Shown here: one piece after another, positions 44,872 through 53,750 of the stretch | Layout of the letters: each line of letters opens with the position of its first letter | How positions within the stretch are numbered: position 1 is the stretch's first letter | Notes under the pieces: model-generated | The model's database searches: none | The model's input: the letters and a program-made list of their open reading frames with translations, nothing else | Told to the model about the DNA's origin: nothing | Position numbers and translations under genes: made by a program | Assembly: GCF_000224415.1 (NCBI RefSeq) | Contig: NZ_AFXQ01000013.1 | Coordinates: 1 to 64,000 of the forward strand | Origin: Citricoccus sp. CH26A | GTDB lineage: Bacteria; Actinomycetota; Actinomycetes; Actinomycetales; Micrococcaceae | Direction: 5' to 3' | DNA: 64,000 nucleotides

Positions 44872-46434
44872 ATGCGCAAGGTCTCGGTCGCCACCACCAT
44901 CATGCCGGGGCACGACCACGTCTCCGGGCTGGAACGGCTGCGCGGGCCGGTCACGGTCATCCGGCGCTGCGAGAGCCTGGCGGAACTGATCTCCGTGGCA
45001 CGATCCGGACTCGCGGACGTCCTGCTCGTGGCCGGGGACACCGGACAGCTCACGCTGACCTTCCTGGACTCCCTCGCCGCCGACGCCCGCGGACGCCGTG
45101 TGGCGGTGGTGGCACTCAGCGACGTCGCCGCGGAACGCGAACGCCTCGGGTCTCTCGGCGTCGTCGCCGTGCCCCCGGAGACACCGCCCTCCGACCTGGC
45201 CGCACTGCTCCAGGAGGCGGTGGCGACGGCGCGTCACCCGCTGCCCGTCGGTTCCTCCGAGCCTGACGACCCACCGCCCGGTCCGATGGAGCGACCCGGC
45301 CACCGGGCGGGTGGGGCCATCGTGCGGACCGGTGCGTCCGGGTCCGCCACACCGGGTGCCCGGCCCGCGGAGGCCGGCGGCGGGGCCGTCGACCCCGGCG
45401 CTGGCCAGGGCAGTGCTGCGGCCCCGGTGTCACCGGGGGAGTGGATCCCGGCCGACGGCCAGGACGATGACGACGGCGACCGGTCCGGGGCCCGACCGGC
45501 CGCACCGGTCGCGGTCTCGGCCCCGCCGGTGGATGTCCTGGCGGATGCCGAGGCCGGGGCCCGCCCCACCCGGACGACGGCCGTCTGGGGACCTGCGGGC
45601 AGCCCGGGCCGGACGACGGTGGCCGTGAACCTCGCCGTCGAACTGGCGCTGGCCGGACGCCGCACCCTGCTGGTCGACCTGGACACCTACGCCGCGTCCG
45701 CCGGCGTGCATCTGGGCCTGCTGGACGAATCGGCCGGCATCGCCCAGGCCTGCCGACTGGCGGACCAGGGCGATATCACCGCCGAGGGGGTCGCCCGCTG
45801 CGCCCTCCGTGCGCGCGTGGCCGGGGCCACGCTCCAGGTCCTGACGGGACTGACCCGCTCCGACCGATGGCCCGAACTGCGCCGGTCCGCCCTCGACGCC
45901 GTCCTGGCCGCGGCAGCCGAGGGGTGGGAGGAGGTCGTGATCGACTGTGGCTTCAGCCTGGAACAGGACGAGGAGCTCAGCTTCGACATCCCCGCGCCGC
46001 AGCGCAATGCCGCCACCCTCGCGGGCCTCGCCGCCGCTGACCGGATCCTGGCCGTGGGCGCCGGTGACCCGGTGGGACTGCCGCGCCTGGTCCGGGCCCT
46101 CGACGAGCTCGACCAGGCCGAGACGGCGTCCGGCGCCGTGGTGGAGATCGTGGTCAACCAGGTGCGGGCCGAGGCCTCCGGCGTGGCGCCGAGGTCCCAG
46201 GTCCGCAGCGTCCTCGAGCACTTCGCCGGGGACAGGACGGTGTCCGCCTTCCTCCCGTGGGACCGCAAGGCCCTGGACCGGGCACTGCTGGGCGGACAGG
46301 TGCTCGCGGAGGCCGCGCCGAAGTCGGCGCTGCGGCGGGCCCTGTCCGCGCTCGCGGGAACGCCGCAGGAACCGGCCGATGACCGTGCACGGCGCCTGCC
46401 GGTTCCCCGGCGACTGCTGGGCGCGGCCCGTTAA
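44872..46434 (+). CDS. CpaE-like MinD/ParA-family P-loop protein
   Basis: A 520-residue protein. Residues 1-120 resemble the receiver-like N-terminal domain of CpaE. A disordered Pro/Gly/Asp-rich linker spans 121-230. A MinD/ParA-type NTPase domain fills 235-490 (TTVAVNLAVELALAGRRTLLVDLDTYAAS; EEVVIDCGFSL). The P-loop reads GPAGSPGRTT, with Arg247 where ParA/MinD proteins have the core lysine of GKT, so ATP hydrolysis is doubtful. It sits directly after the SAF gene and before NAD-glutamate dehydrogenase. A role in polar or membrane localisation is inferred from the family only. Confidence 0.83.
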   Translation: MRKVSVATTIMPGHDHVSGLERLRGPVTVIRRCESLAELISVARSGLADVLLVAGDTGQLTLTFLDSLAADARGRRVAVVALSDVAAERERLGSLGVVAVPPETPPSDLAALLQEAVATARHPLPVGSSEPDDPPPGPMERPGHRAGGAIVRTGASGSATPGARPAEAGGGAVDPGAGQGSAAAPVSPGEWIPADGQDDDDGDRSGARPAAPVAVSAPPVDVLADAEAGARPTRTTAVWGPAGSPGRTTVAVNLAVELALAGRRTLLVDLDTYAASAGVHLGLLDESAGIAQACRLADQGDITAEGVARCALRARVAGATLQVLTGLTRSDRWPELRRSALDAVLAAAAEGWEEVVIDCGFSLEQDEELSFDIPAPQRNAATLAGLAAADRILAVGAGDPVGLPRLVRALDELDQAETASGAVVEIVVNQVRAEASGVAPRSQVRSVLEHFAGDRTVSAFLPWDRKALDRALLGGQVLAEAAPKSALRRALSALAGTPQEPADDRARRLPVPRRLLGAAR

Positions 46435-46460
46435 CGCTTTGAGACGTGGGCCACTAGGCT
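46431..46460 (+). promoter_or_regulatory. Promoter of NAD-glutamate dehydrogenase gene
   Basis: TTAACG (46431-46436), an 18-bp spacer and TAGGCT (46455-46460) resemble the hpf promoter. The leader would be about 80 nt. Confidence 0.5.
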
Positions 46461-46546
46461 CGGAGCCAGTGGACCAAGGACGTTCCACTGCCTCCGGACG
46501 CCCCGGTGCCCGGAGCCGTTGAAGCGATGGAAGAGGACACCACCAC

Positions 46547-49500
46547 ATGTCATCGTCGACTCCCCTGTGGACCGATCAGCACGACTCCACCACCCCGGAG
46601 CGCCAGATCGACCCCGCCCCGCTGTTCGATGCCTACTTCGAACACGTCTCCGAGGCGGACCAGGCCGAACTGGACCCGAGGACCCGCCAGGCGCTGGTGA
46701 CCACGCACGTGGACCTGGCTGCCGGCAAGGGACTGCAGGACGCGGTCGTGAAGGTGACGCCCATGCGTCAGTACGCGCTCGTGCAGATCGTCCACGATGA
46801 CATGTCCTACCTGGTCGATTCCGTCACCTCGGAGCTGACCCGGCAGGGGCACGCCATCCGCATCGTGGCCCATCCCACGGTCATCACCCACCGGGACCAG
46901 GAGAGCGGACGACTGCTCGCGGTGCACCGCGTCCCCACCCAGTCCGGCACCGCCAGCGGTGACACGACGGCGGCGCTCGCCGACCTCGGCCCGCTCATGG
47001 CCGGTGAGGGCGCCCGGGCCGTCGTCGAGTCCTGGATCGGGATCCAGACCGTGGGACCGCTGACGGAGGACCAGGCGGCGGACCTCGAGCACGGTCTCGA
47101 GGAGGTGCTCGCGGACGTCCGGGCGGCCATCGCCGACACCGACCGCATGCGCTCGGCGGCCTTCACGGCGGCCCGGGCCCTGGCCCATGACGCCCCGCCG
47201 AGCGTCCAGGGCGTGCGCCAGAGCACCGAGCTGCTGAACTGGATGGAGGACGGCCACTTCACCTTCACCGGCTACCGCGAGTACCTGCTGCAGAGCGGGG
47301 ACAACGGGCAGGTGCTGGTCGCGCTGGAGGACACCGGCCTGGGGATCCTGCGCCACCGGCCCAGCGCGCCCCCGGCACCGCTGTCCATCGCCGGCCGCAA
47401 CCAGATCGAGCGCCCCAACCCGCTGATCATCACCAAGGCCAACTCCCGATCCCGCGTGCAGCGGGCCGCCTACATGGACTACGTGGCCGTGAAGACGTAC
47501 GGCGCGGACGGCCGGGTCACCGGCGAGCGGCGCTTCATCGGCCTCTGGGACCCCAAGGCGTACACGACCTCGGTGGAGGACATCCCGCTCATCCGGGACA
47601 AGGTGGCCGCGGTGCTGGCCCTGTCCGGGTTCCCCCGGGACTCCCACTCGGGTGCCGAGCTCCAGCAGATCCTGGAGACCCACCCGCGCGACGAGCTGTT
47701 CCAGGTGGACGTGGAGGAACTGTGGGAGACCTGCCGGCAGATCCTGCAGCTGCAGGAACGGCGCCGGACCCGGTTGTTCCTGCGCCCGGACACCTACGGG
47801 CGGTTCATGAACGCCCTCGTGTTCCTGCCCCGTGACCGGTACAACACCGCCGTGCGCGGCCGGATCCAGGACGTGCTGCTGGAGGCGCTCGGAGGGGAGT
47901 CCCTCGACTTCCAGGTGCGGCTGACCGAGTCCGTGCTGGCCCGGCTCTACTTCCGCGTCCGGCTGCCGCGCGAGCGCGAGCGCAGTGAACCGGTGGATGC
48001 CAAGGAACTGGAGCAGCTCCTGGTCGACGCGGTGCGCTCCTGGAAGGAGGGAGTGGACGAGAAGGCGATCGAGGCCTTCGGCGAGGACAGCGGCGTGGAC
48101 ACCGCCCGGCTCTGGGACGAGGCGTTCCCGCCCGCCTACCGGGTGGCCTACGAGATCGACGACGCCCTGGAGGACATCGGCCGGTTCTCGGCCCTGCCGG
48201 GGGACGGTGAACCGGTGGTGCACGTGGTGCCGGAGGACCGCGACGAGAGGTCACGCAAGGCGGAGGAGGAGGTCGAGGGCATCACCGTGGGCCGGATGAA
48301 GCTCTACTCCGACCGGCCCCGGACGCTCACGGAGGTGCTGCCGGTGCTGCAGAACCTCGGTCTGTCCGTGATCGATGAGCGCCCCTTCGAGGTCGAGCCG
48401 GCCGACGGGCGCAAGTTCTACCTCTACGACTTCGGACTGGGCTACCCCGAGGGCACGGAGAACGAGGTCTCCGCCCGACTGCTCGAGGACGCGGTGGTGG
48501 CCACGGCGACGGGATCCGCCGAGTCCGATGCGCTGGACCGGCTGGTCCTGTTCCAGGAGCTGCCCAGCCGCACCGTCACCATGCTCCGGGCGTACGCCAA
48601 GTACCTGCGCCAGCTCGGCGTCCAGTACTCCCTGACCTTCATGGCCGACTCCCTCCTGACCCACCCCGAGATGACGTCCCTGCTGGTGGAGTACTTCTAC
48701 ACCCGCTTCGATCCCTCGCTGCCCGCGGCCACGGACGACGACGGCGCCACCGCCGGTCCGGCCCGGCGCCAGGCCATGGAGGACGTCCGCGAACGCGCCG
48801 AGAACGCCCTGGATGCGGTCTCGACGCTCGACGCCGAACGCGTCCTGCAGGGCTTCCTCACCGTCATGCAGGCGACCCAGCGGACCAGTTTCTTCCAGGG
48901 GCATCGCCGGTTGAGCTTCAAGATCGCCACCGAGCAGATCCCGTTCGCGCCCCAGCCGCGGCCGGCCCGGGAGATCTGGGTGTACGCACCCGACGTCGAG
49001 GGCGTCCACCTGCGCTTCGGACCGATCGCGCGTGGCGGGCTGCGCTGGTCCGATCGCCGGGAGGACTTCCGCACCGAGGTGCTCGGACTCGTGAAGGCCC
49101 AGCAGGTCAAGAACGCCGTGATCGTCCCCACCGGTGCCAAGGGAGGGTTCTACGCCAAGAGGCTGCCCGATCCCGCCGCCGACCGCGGCGCCTGGATGGA
49201 GGCCGGGAAGGACGCCTACCGCACCTTCATCCGCGCCCTGCTCGACATCACCGACCAGCAGGAGCGCTCCGGCGAGGGCACGGTGTTCTCGGTGCGCGGG
49301 GACATCGTCCGCTACGACGGTGACGACGCCTACCTGGTGGTGGCCGCGGACAAGGGCACGGCGTCCTTCTCCGACACCGCCAACGAGATCTCCGCCGACT
49401 ACGGGCACTGGCTCGGTGACGCCTTCGCCTCGGGCGGATCCGTGGGCTACGACCACAAGGCCATGGGCATCACGGCCCGCGGTGCCTGGGAGTCGGTCAA

Positions 49501-51445
49501 GAGCCACTTCGCCTCGATCGGCCATGACACCCAGGCCCAGGACTTCACGGTGATCGGCATCGGGGACATGTCCGGTGACGTGTTCGGCAACGGCATGCTG
49601 CTGTCCGAGCACATCCGGCTCGTGGCCGCGTTCAACCACCTGCACGTCTTCCTCGACCCGGACCCGGACGCGGCGGCCTCCTTCGCCGAACGCCGCCGGC
49701 TCTTCGAGCTGCCCCGCTCCTCCTGGTCCGACTACGACCGATCCTTGATCAGTGAGGGGGGCGGCGTCTTCGACCGCTCCGCCAAGTCCATCCCCGTCTC
49801 CGAGCAGGTGCGGGCCCGGCTGGGCCTTCCCGCGGACACCACCGAGTTGACGCCGGCGGAACTGATCCAGGCCATCCTGAAGGCACCGGTGGACCTGTTG
49901 TACAACGGCGGCATCGGCACGTACGTCAAGGCCGCGGACGAGGACCACGCGGAGGTCGGGGACCGGGCCAACAACGCGATCCGCATCAACGGCGCGGACC
50001 TCCGGGTCCGCGTGGTGGGTGAGGGCGGGAACCTGGGCTTCACCCAACGGGGCCGGATCGAGGCGGCCCTGGCGGGGGTGCAGATCAACACCGACGCGAT
50101 CGACAACTCCGCCGGCGTGGACTGCTCCGACCACGAGGTGAACATCAAGATCCTCGTGGACCAGCTGGTCTCCGCCGGAGCGCTGGAGGCGCAGGAGCGT
50201 GCCGCGCTGCTCGAGTCGATGACGGACGAGGTCGCCCGCCTGGTGCTGCAGACCAACGTCGACCAGAACAGGCTGTTGCGCAACGACTCCCAGAAGGTCT
50301 CCGAATGGCTGCCCAGCTTCGAGCGGCACATCCACTGGCTGGAAGCGCACGGGGACCTGGACCGGGCGCTGGAGTTCCTGCCCGACGACGCGGAGCTCGA
50401 GCGTCGCCAGCAGGACGGGGCGTCCCTGACGACCCCGGAACTGGCCGTGCTCGCCGCCTACGCCAAGACGAACCTCTCGGCCGTCCTGCTGGACTCGGCA
50501 CTGCCGGACGACCCCTGGTTCGACCGCACGCTGGACGCCTACTTCCCGGCGCAGCTCCGGGAGCGGTTCGCCGACCAGATCCAGCAGCACCCGCTGCGCC
50601 GGGAGATCATCGCCACCGTGGTCGCCAACGACGTCGTCAATACCGGTGGCACCACGTTCGTCTTCCGCGCCATGGAGGAGACCGGGGCGGACGCCCCCGC
50701 GGTGGTGCACGCCTACGTCGCGATCAAGGAGATCTACGGCTTCGGCCCGTTCCTCGATGCGATCTCGGCGCTGCCGGCGTCCGTGTCCGGGGAGGCCAAG
50801 GGCCGCGTCTACCTCGACGCCCGACGCGTGCTGGACCGCGCCGTGCGCTGGTTCGTCAACCACCGCACGCGCACCGGCGCCAGCATCAGCTCGGGGGTGG
50901 AGTACTTCCGGGACGACGTCCAGACGCTGGCGGAGGACCTGCCGCAGATCCTCCAGGGCCAGGACGCCGAGCGCTACGAGCAGTGGCGTGACGAGGCCCT
51001 GGAGATGGGCCTCCCGGAGGACCTGTCCAGCCGACGGGCCTACCAGTTCGAGTCCTACGGGCTGCTGGACGTGGTGCGCCTGGCGCGGAAGACGGGGCGC
51101 GACCCGCGCTCCGTGGCCGAGGTCTACTACCGCCTCTACGACTGGTTCGACGTGGATCCGGTGCTCAACCGCATCACCGGCCTGCCGCGTGACGGGCGGT
51201 GGCGCGCGCTGGCTCGGGCCGCGCTGCGCGATGACCTGTACGGCCTGCTGGTCAGCTTCTGCTCCGACATCCTGGACGGCAGGGGAGACACCGTCGACGA
51301 ACTCGTGGCCCAGTGGGCCGAGGACCGCTCGACCAGCCTCACGCGGGCGGAGGGGTTCCTGGACGAGATCCGCGAGGCCGGGACCGATGACCTGGCCTCG
51401 CTGTCCGTGGCGCTGCGCCAGTTGCGCGCGGTGACGGCCCAGTAG
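46547..51445 (+). CDS. gdh: Large NAD-specific glutamate dehydrogenase (180-kDa class)
   Basis: A 1632-residue L-GDH of the large NAD-dependent class (Rv2476c-like). The N-terminal half contains ACT-like regulatory domains (about 40-560). The catalytic region starts near residue 790, with RFGPIARGGLRWSDRREDFR, then VKNAVIVPTGAKGGF and the NAD-binding stretch GIGDMSGDVFGNGMLLSEHI. The C-terminal helical domain ends at 1632. It oxidatively deaminates glutamate to 2-oxoglutarate and ammonia. In mycobacteria it is inhibited by GarA, which is not encoded here. ATG 46547 has AGAGGA about 10 nt upstream. The PdtaS-like kinase gene starts 7 bp after the stop. Confidence 0.97.
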   Translation: MSSSTPLWTDQHDSTTPERQIDPAPLFDAYFEHVSEADQAELDPRTRQALVTTHVDLAAGKGLQDAVVKVTPMRQYALVQIVHDDMSYLVDSVTSELTRQGHAIRIVAHPTVITHRDQESGRLLAVHRVPTQSGTASGDTTAALADLGPLMAGEGARAVVESWIGIQTVGPLTEDQAADLEHGLEEVLADVRAAIADTDRMRSAAFTAARALAHDAPPSVQGVRQSTELLNWMEDGHFTFTGYREYLLQSGDNGQVLVALEDTGLGILRHRPSAPPAPLSIAGRNQIERPNPLIITKANSRSRVQRAAYMDYVAVKTYGADGRVTGERRFIGLWDPKAYTTSVEDIPLIRDKVAAVLALSGFPRDSHSGAELQQILETHPRDELFQVDVEELWETCRQILQLQERRRTRLFLRPDTYGRFMNALVFLPRDRYNTAVRGRIQDVLLEALGGESLDFQVRLTESVLARLYFRVRLPRERERSEPVDAKELEQLLVDAVRSWKEGVDEKAIEAFGEDSGVDTARLWDEAFPPAYRVAYEIDDALEDIGRFSALPGDGEPVVHVVPEDRDERSRKAEEEVEGITVGRMKLYSDRPRTLTEVLPVLQNLGLSVIDERPFEVEPADGRKFYLYDFGLGYPEGTENEVSARLLEDAVVATATGSAESDALDRLVLFQELPSRTVTMLRAYAKYLRQLGVQYSLTFMADSLLTHPEMTSLLVEYFYTRFDPSLPAATDDDGATAGPARRQAMEDVRERAENALDAVSTLDAERVLQGFLTVMQATQRTSFFQGHRRLSFKIATEQIPFAPQPRPAREIWVYAPDVEGVHLRFGPIARGGLRWSDRREDFRTEVLGLVKAQQVKNAVIVPTGAKGGFYAKRLPDPAADRGAWMEAGKDAYRTFIRALLDITDQQERSGEGTVFSVRGDIVRYDGDDAYLVVAADKGTASFSDTANEISADYGHWLGDAFASGGSVGYDHKAMGITARGAWESVKSHFASIGHDTQAQDFTVIGIGDMSGDVFGNGMLLSEHIRLVAAFNHLHVFLDPDPDAAASFAERRRLFELPRSSWSDYDRSLISEGGGVFDRSAKSIPVSEQVRARLGLPADTTELTPAELIQAILKAPVDLLYNGGIGTYVKAADEDHAEVGDRANNAIRINGADLRVRVVGEGGNLGFTQRGRIEAALAGVQINTDAIDNSAGVDCSDHEVNIKILVDQLVSAGALEAQERAALLESMTDEVARLVLQTNVDQNRLLRNDSQKVSEWLPSFERHIHWLEAHGDLDRALEFLPDDAELERRQQDGASLTTPELAVLAAYAKTNLSAVLLDSALPDDPWFDRTLDAYFPAQLRERFADQIQQHPLRREIIATVVANDVVNTGGTTFVFRAMEETGADAPAVVHAYVAIKEIYGFGPFLDAISALPASVSGEAKGRVYLDARRVLDRAVRWFVNHRTRTGASISSGVEYFRDDVQTLAEDLPQILQGQDAERYEQWRDEALEMGLPEDLSSRRAYQFESYGLLDVVRLARKTGRDPRSVAEVYYRLYDWFDVDPVLNRITGLPRDGRWRALARAALRDDLYGLLVSFCSDILDGRGDTVDELVAQWAEDRSTSLTRAEGFLDEIREAGTDDLASLSVALRQLRAVTAQ

Positions 51446-51452
51446 GGTTCCG

Positions 51453-53006
51453 ATGCCCCTGCTGACCGCACCGCTCGAGGACGATCCGGACCTCCGGGAC
51501 GGCGACGTCGACTGGCTGCAGGCCGTGGTCGCCGACTGGCAGTTGCTGGCGGACCTGTCCTTCGGCGACCTGGTGCTCTGGTACCCGGTCACCGGGCCGG
51601 AGGAGCCCGACCGCGGTTTCGTCGCCCTGGCCCAGGCCCGGCCCTTCACCTCGCAGACCGCGCTGCACCGGGACATCGTGGGCAGCAGGGTGCGCGCGGA
51701 CCTGAGGTCCCTCGTGGACCACGCGTGGCGGACCGGGGAGCCCACGGTCACGGCGCCCTCGGTCTACGCCCCGGACAGTTCGATGCGGGTCACGGTGTGG
51801 CCCGTGGTGCGTGAGGGGAGGACCATCGGCGTGCTGACCGTGCACCAGAACCTGACCGGGCAGCGCACCCCCTCCCGGCTCGAGCTCGTCTACCGCGAGA
51901 GCGCCCACCGACTGTTGGAGATGGTGTCCCGGGGCCAGTGGCCGGATCCGGACGACCCGGTCGGCGGGCCGCACCGCGGCTCGCCGCGCGTGGGCGACGG
52001 CCTCCTGCTGCTGACCGCGGACGGCCGGGTGGACTTCGCCACGCCCAACGCCGTCTCGGCCTTCCGGCGGCTGGGGGAGACCGACCCCCTGGAGGGTAGG
52101 TCCCTGGCCCGGGTCGTCACCGACCTGCAGGACGAGCGCCGCCCCGTGGACGAGTCCCTGCCCCTGGTCCTCACGGGCAAGGCGACCGCCCGCGCGGAGT
52201 TGCAGGTCCGGGCGGTGAGCCTGACCCTGAGGACGGTGCCGCTGAGGGAACAGGACGAGCGTATCGGGGCGCTGGTCCTGCTGCGCGATGTCACGGAACT
52301 GCGCCGCCGGGAGCAGCAGCTGGTGGGCAAGGACGCCACGATCCGGGAGATCCACCACCGGGTGAAGAACAACCTGCAGACCGTCGGCTCACTATTGCGC
52401 ATGCAGTCCCGCAGGATGACCTCGCCCGAGGCCAAGCGCGGGCTGGAACAGGCGATGCGCCGGGTGGACACGATCGCGCTGGTGCATGAGACCCTTTCCC
52501 ACGGCCTGGACGGGCAGGTGGACATGGATGCCCTGCTGGGCCGCCAGTTCCGCCTGGCCGTGGAGGTCGCCGGCGACGGCCGGCCCGTCACCACCGAGTA
52601 CTCCGGCGGGTTCGGCCACCTGCCCAGTGACCTGGCCACGCCCCTGGCCCTGGTCATCAACGAGCTGGCCACGAACGCCGTGGAGCACGGCACCCGTCCA
52701 GAGGGCGGGCACGTGGGCCTGTCCGCTCGGCGCTCGCACGTACCCGCGGGGGAGCGGCTGGAGGTCCGGCTGTGGGACAGTGGCGCGTCGGATCCGCCAA
52801 CCGGGCCCGACGCCGGCCCGGAGCCTCACCCGGCCCCGGCCCCGGCCGGGGCCGGCGTCGTGCCGGAACCGGGACGGGATGCCGGCCTGGGGCTGCAGAT
52901 CGTGCGGACGCTGGTGGCCGGGGACCTCCGGGGGACGATCGACTGGCGCCGGCGTCCGGACGGGGGCATGGAGGTCGTGATCCTGGCCCCGGTCCCGGAA
53001 CGCTGA
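51453..53006 (+). CDS. PdtaS-like cytosolic sensor histidine kinase (HWE/HisKA_2)
   Basis: A 517-residue kinase without membrane helices. It has an N-terminal GAF-type domain (about 20-150, VLWYPVTGPEEPDRGFVALAQ), a PAS domain (about 180-290), a HisKA_2 domain with the phospho-acceptor region REIHHRVKNNLQTVGSLL near 305-320, and an HATPase domain (INELATNAVEHG; GLGLQIVRTLV). A Pro/Ala-rich loop interrupts the ATPase domain. This is the layout of mycobacterial PdtaS, which signals to the ANTAR-type antiterminator PdtaR. PdtaR is not in the window. It is probably co-transcribed with the glutamate dehydrogenase and ends at a 12-bp terminator. Confidence 0.93.
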   Translation: MPLLTAPLEDDPDLRDGDVDWLQAVVADWQLLADLSFGDLVLWYPVTGPEEPDRGFVALAQARPFTSQTALHRDIVGSRVRADLRSLVDHAWRTGEPTVTAPSVYAPDSSMRVTVWPVVREGRTIGVLTVHQNLTGQRTPSRLELVYRESAHRLLEMVSRGQWPDPDDPVGGPHRGSPRVGDGLLLLTADGRVDFATPNAVSAFRRLGETDPLEGRSLARVVTDLQDERRPVDESLPLVLTGKATARAELQVRAVSLTLRTVPLREQDERIGALVLLRDVTELRRREQQLVGKDATIREIHHRVKNNLQTVGSLLRMQSRRMTSPEAKRGLEQAMRRVDTIALVHETLSHGLDGQVDMDALLGRQFRLAVEVAGDGRPVTTEYSGGFGHLPSDLATPLALVINELATNAVEHGTRPEGGHVGLSARRSHVPAGERLEVRLWDSGASDPPTGPDAGPEPHPAPAPAGAGVVPEPGRDAGLGLQIVRTLVAGDLRGTIDWRRRPDGGMEVVILAPVPER

Positions 53007-53035
53007 AACCCCGGCCTGCTGGGCAGGCCGGGGTT
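53007..53035 (+). terminator. Terminator after the pdtaS-like gene
   Basis: A perfect 12-bp stem (53007-53018 with 53024-53035) closes on a 5-nt loop, immediately after the stop. It may also serve whiB1 from the other side, 48 bp away. Confidence 0.75.
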
Positions 53036-53082
53036 CCAGGCGTTGGGGCGGGGCCGGAGGCCCCACACGGGGGGTCGGGGTC

Positions 53083-53331
53083 TCAGGAGGCCCGACGGGC
53101 GCGGGCGGCGCGACGCTTCAGCGCCCGGCGCTCGTCCTCGCTCATGCCGCCCCAGACCCCGGAGTCCTGGCCGGACTCGATGGCCCACTGCAGGCAGGTG
53201 TCGACTACTTCGCAGGTACGGCAGACCGCCTTGGCTTCCTCGATCTGGAGCAGTGCCGGTCCAGTGTTCCCCACGGGGAAGAACAGTTCCGGGTCCTTGT
53301 CCAGGCACGCTGCCCGGCTACGCCAATCCAT
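53083..53331 (-). CDS. whiB1: WhiB1-type iron-sulfur transcription regulator
   Basis: An 82-residue Wbl protein. The four cluster cysteines are C9, C37, C40 and C46, in the C...CxxC...C pattern. The turn GVWGG (58-62) and a basic C-terminal tail (RRALKRRAARARR) follow. The N-terminus DWRSRAACLDKDPELFFPVG matches WhiB1 closely, including WhiB1-specific residues. WhiB1 carries a nitric-oxide-sensitive [4Fe-4S] cluster and binds the sigma A C-terminus; it is essential in mycobacteria. ATG 53331 is chosen from the conserved MDWR start; AGGAG lies 11 nt upstream. The upstream region is long, AT-rich and structured. Confidence 0.97.
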   Translation of the reverse strand: MDWRSRAACLDKDPELFFPVGNTGPALLQIEEAKAVCRTCEVVDTCLQWAIESGQDSGVWGGMSEDERRALKRRAARARRAS

Positions 53332-53447
53332 GCTGATCGATACTCCTCTTCTGCCGGGCACACTGCGACCCGGCGCGTCCTACGTCTGTCGAAACGGACG
53401 ATCGTCCGTCGGCGGGGCTGGTCGTCGCCATCGGTACGACGGCAAAG

Positions 53448-53471
53448 AAAAAAGGGCCGTAGCAACGACCC
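53448..53471 (-). terminator. U-tract terminator/attenuator upstream of whiB1
   Basis: On the minus strand GGGTCG (53471-53466) pairs with CGGCCC (53459-53454, one G-U) around TTGCTA, followed by six T residues (53453-53448). It lies 117 bp before the whiB1 start and is the only hairpin in the window with a real U-tract. Confidence 0.65.
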
Positions 53472-53548
53472 CCGCTGAACTCGTGAAATATCTTTTCATG
53501 TACATTGCACGTAAACAAGGGGTACGGCGGATTGGACTGCGGATATCC

Positions 53549-53564
53549 TGAGGTGTTGATCACA
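53549..53564. promoter_or_regulatory. CRP/GlxR-like site upstream of whiB1
   Basis: TGAGG-N6-TCACA matches 8 of 10 positions of the CRP/GlxR consensus TGTGA-N6-TCACA. Mycobacterial whiB1 is CRP-regulated, so the position is sensible, but the left half is weak. Confidence 0.35.
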
Positions 53565-53750
53565 AGCCGGGTCCCGACGGGGCCGACTATTCCGGCCCCG
53601 GCGCGGCACTGTCAAGGGTGACGGGATCCGGTCCGGTGGGGGCGGGGTCGGCCTTCCCTCCACGGCAGCGCCCAGCGCCGCCGGAGCGGGGAGGGGCAGC
53701 GGGCGAACCAGGTCGAGGACAGGACAACGTCGGAAGGACGGCACGAGCAC

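Larger units (their letters stand above)
53332..53750. other. whiB1 upstream region, 419 bp without a gene
   Basis: The region separates whiB1 from the divergent 53751 gene. Bases 53440-53565 are markedly AT-richer than the rest of the window. They hold a minus-strand U-tract terminator (53448-53471), a TTTACG/GATATT promoter-like pair just upstream of it, and a CRP-like half-palindrome (53549-53564). A short open frame on the minus strand has codon use unlike the genes here and is not believed. The 53751 gene has GGAAGG before its GTG. Confidence 0.6.

Noticed and set aside
44224-46434. Tad/Flp pilus locus
   Set aside because: Only CpaB- and CpaE-like genes are present; no secretion ATPase, inner-membrane protein, prepilin or peptidase occurs within the window.
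48251-51751. Very long open frame on the minus strand opposite the glutamate dehydrogenase gene
   Set aside because: It is rich in His, Gly, Arg and Val with no domain. It is the mirror of a high-GC3 coding sequence, which removes stops from the complementary frame. The same applies to 4568-8515 (minus), opposite the Lon-like and UPF0182 genes.
53318-53563. 81-codon frame on the minus strand upstream of whiB1
   Set aside because: Codon use and amino acid composition are unlike the genes around it. It crosses a U-tract terminator and overlaps the start of whiB1. The region is better read as regulatory.
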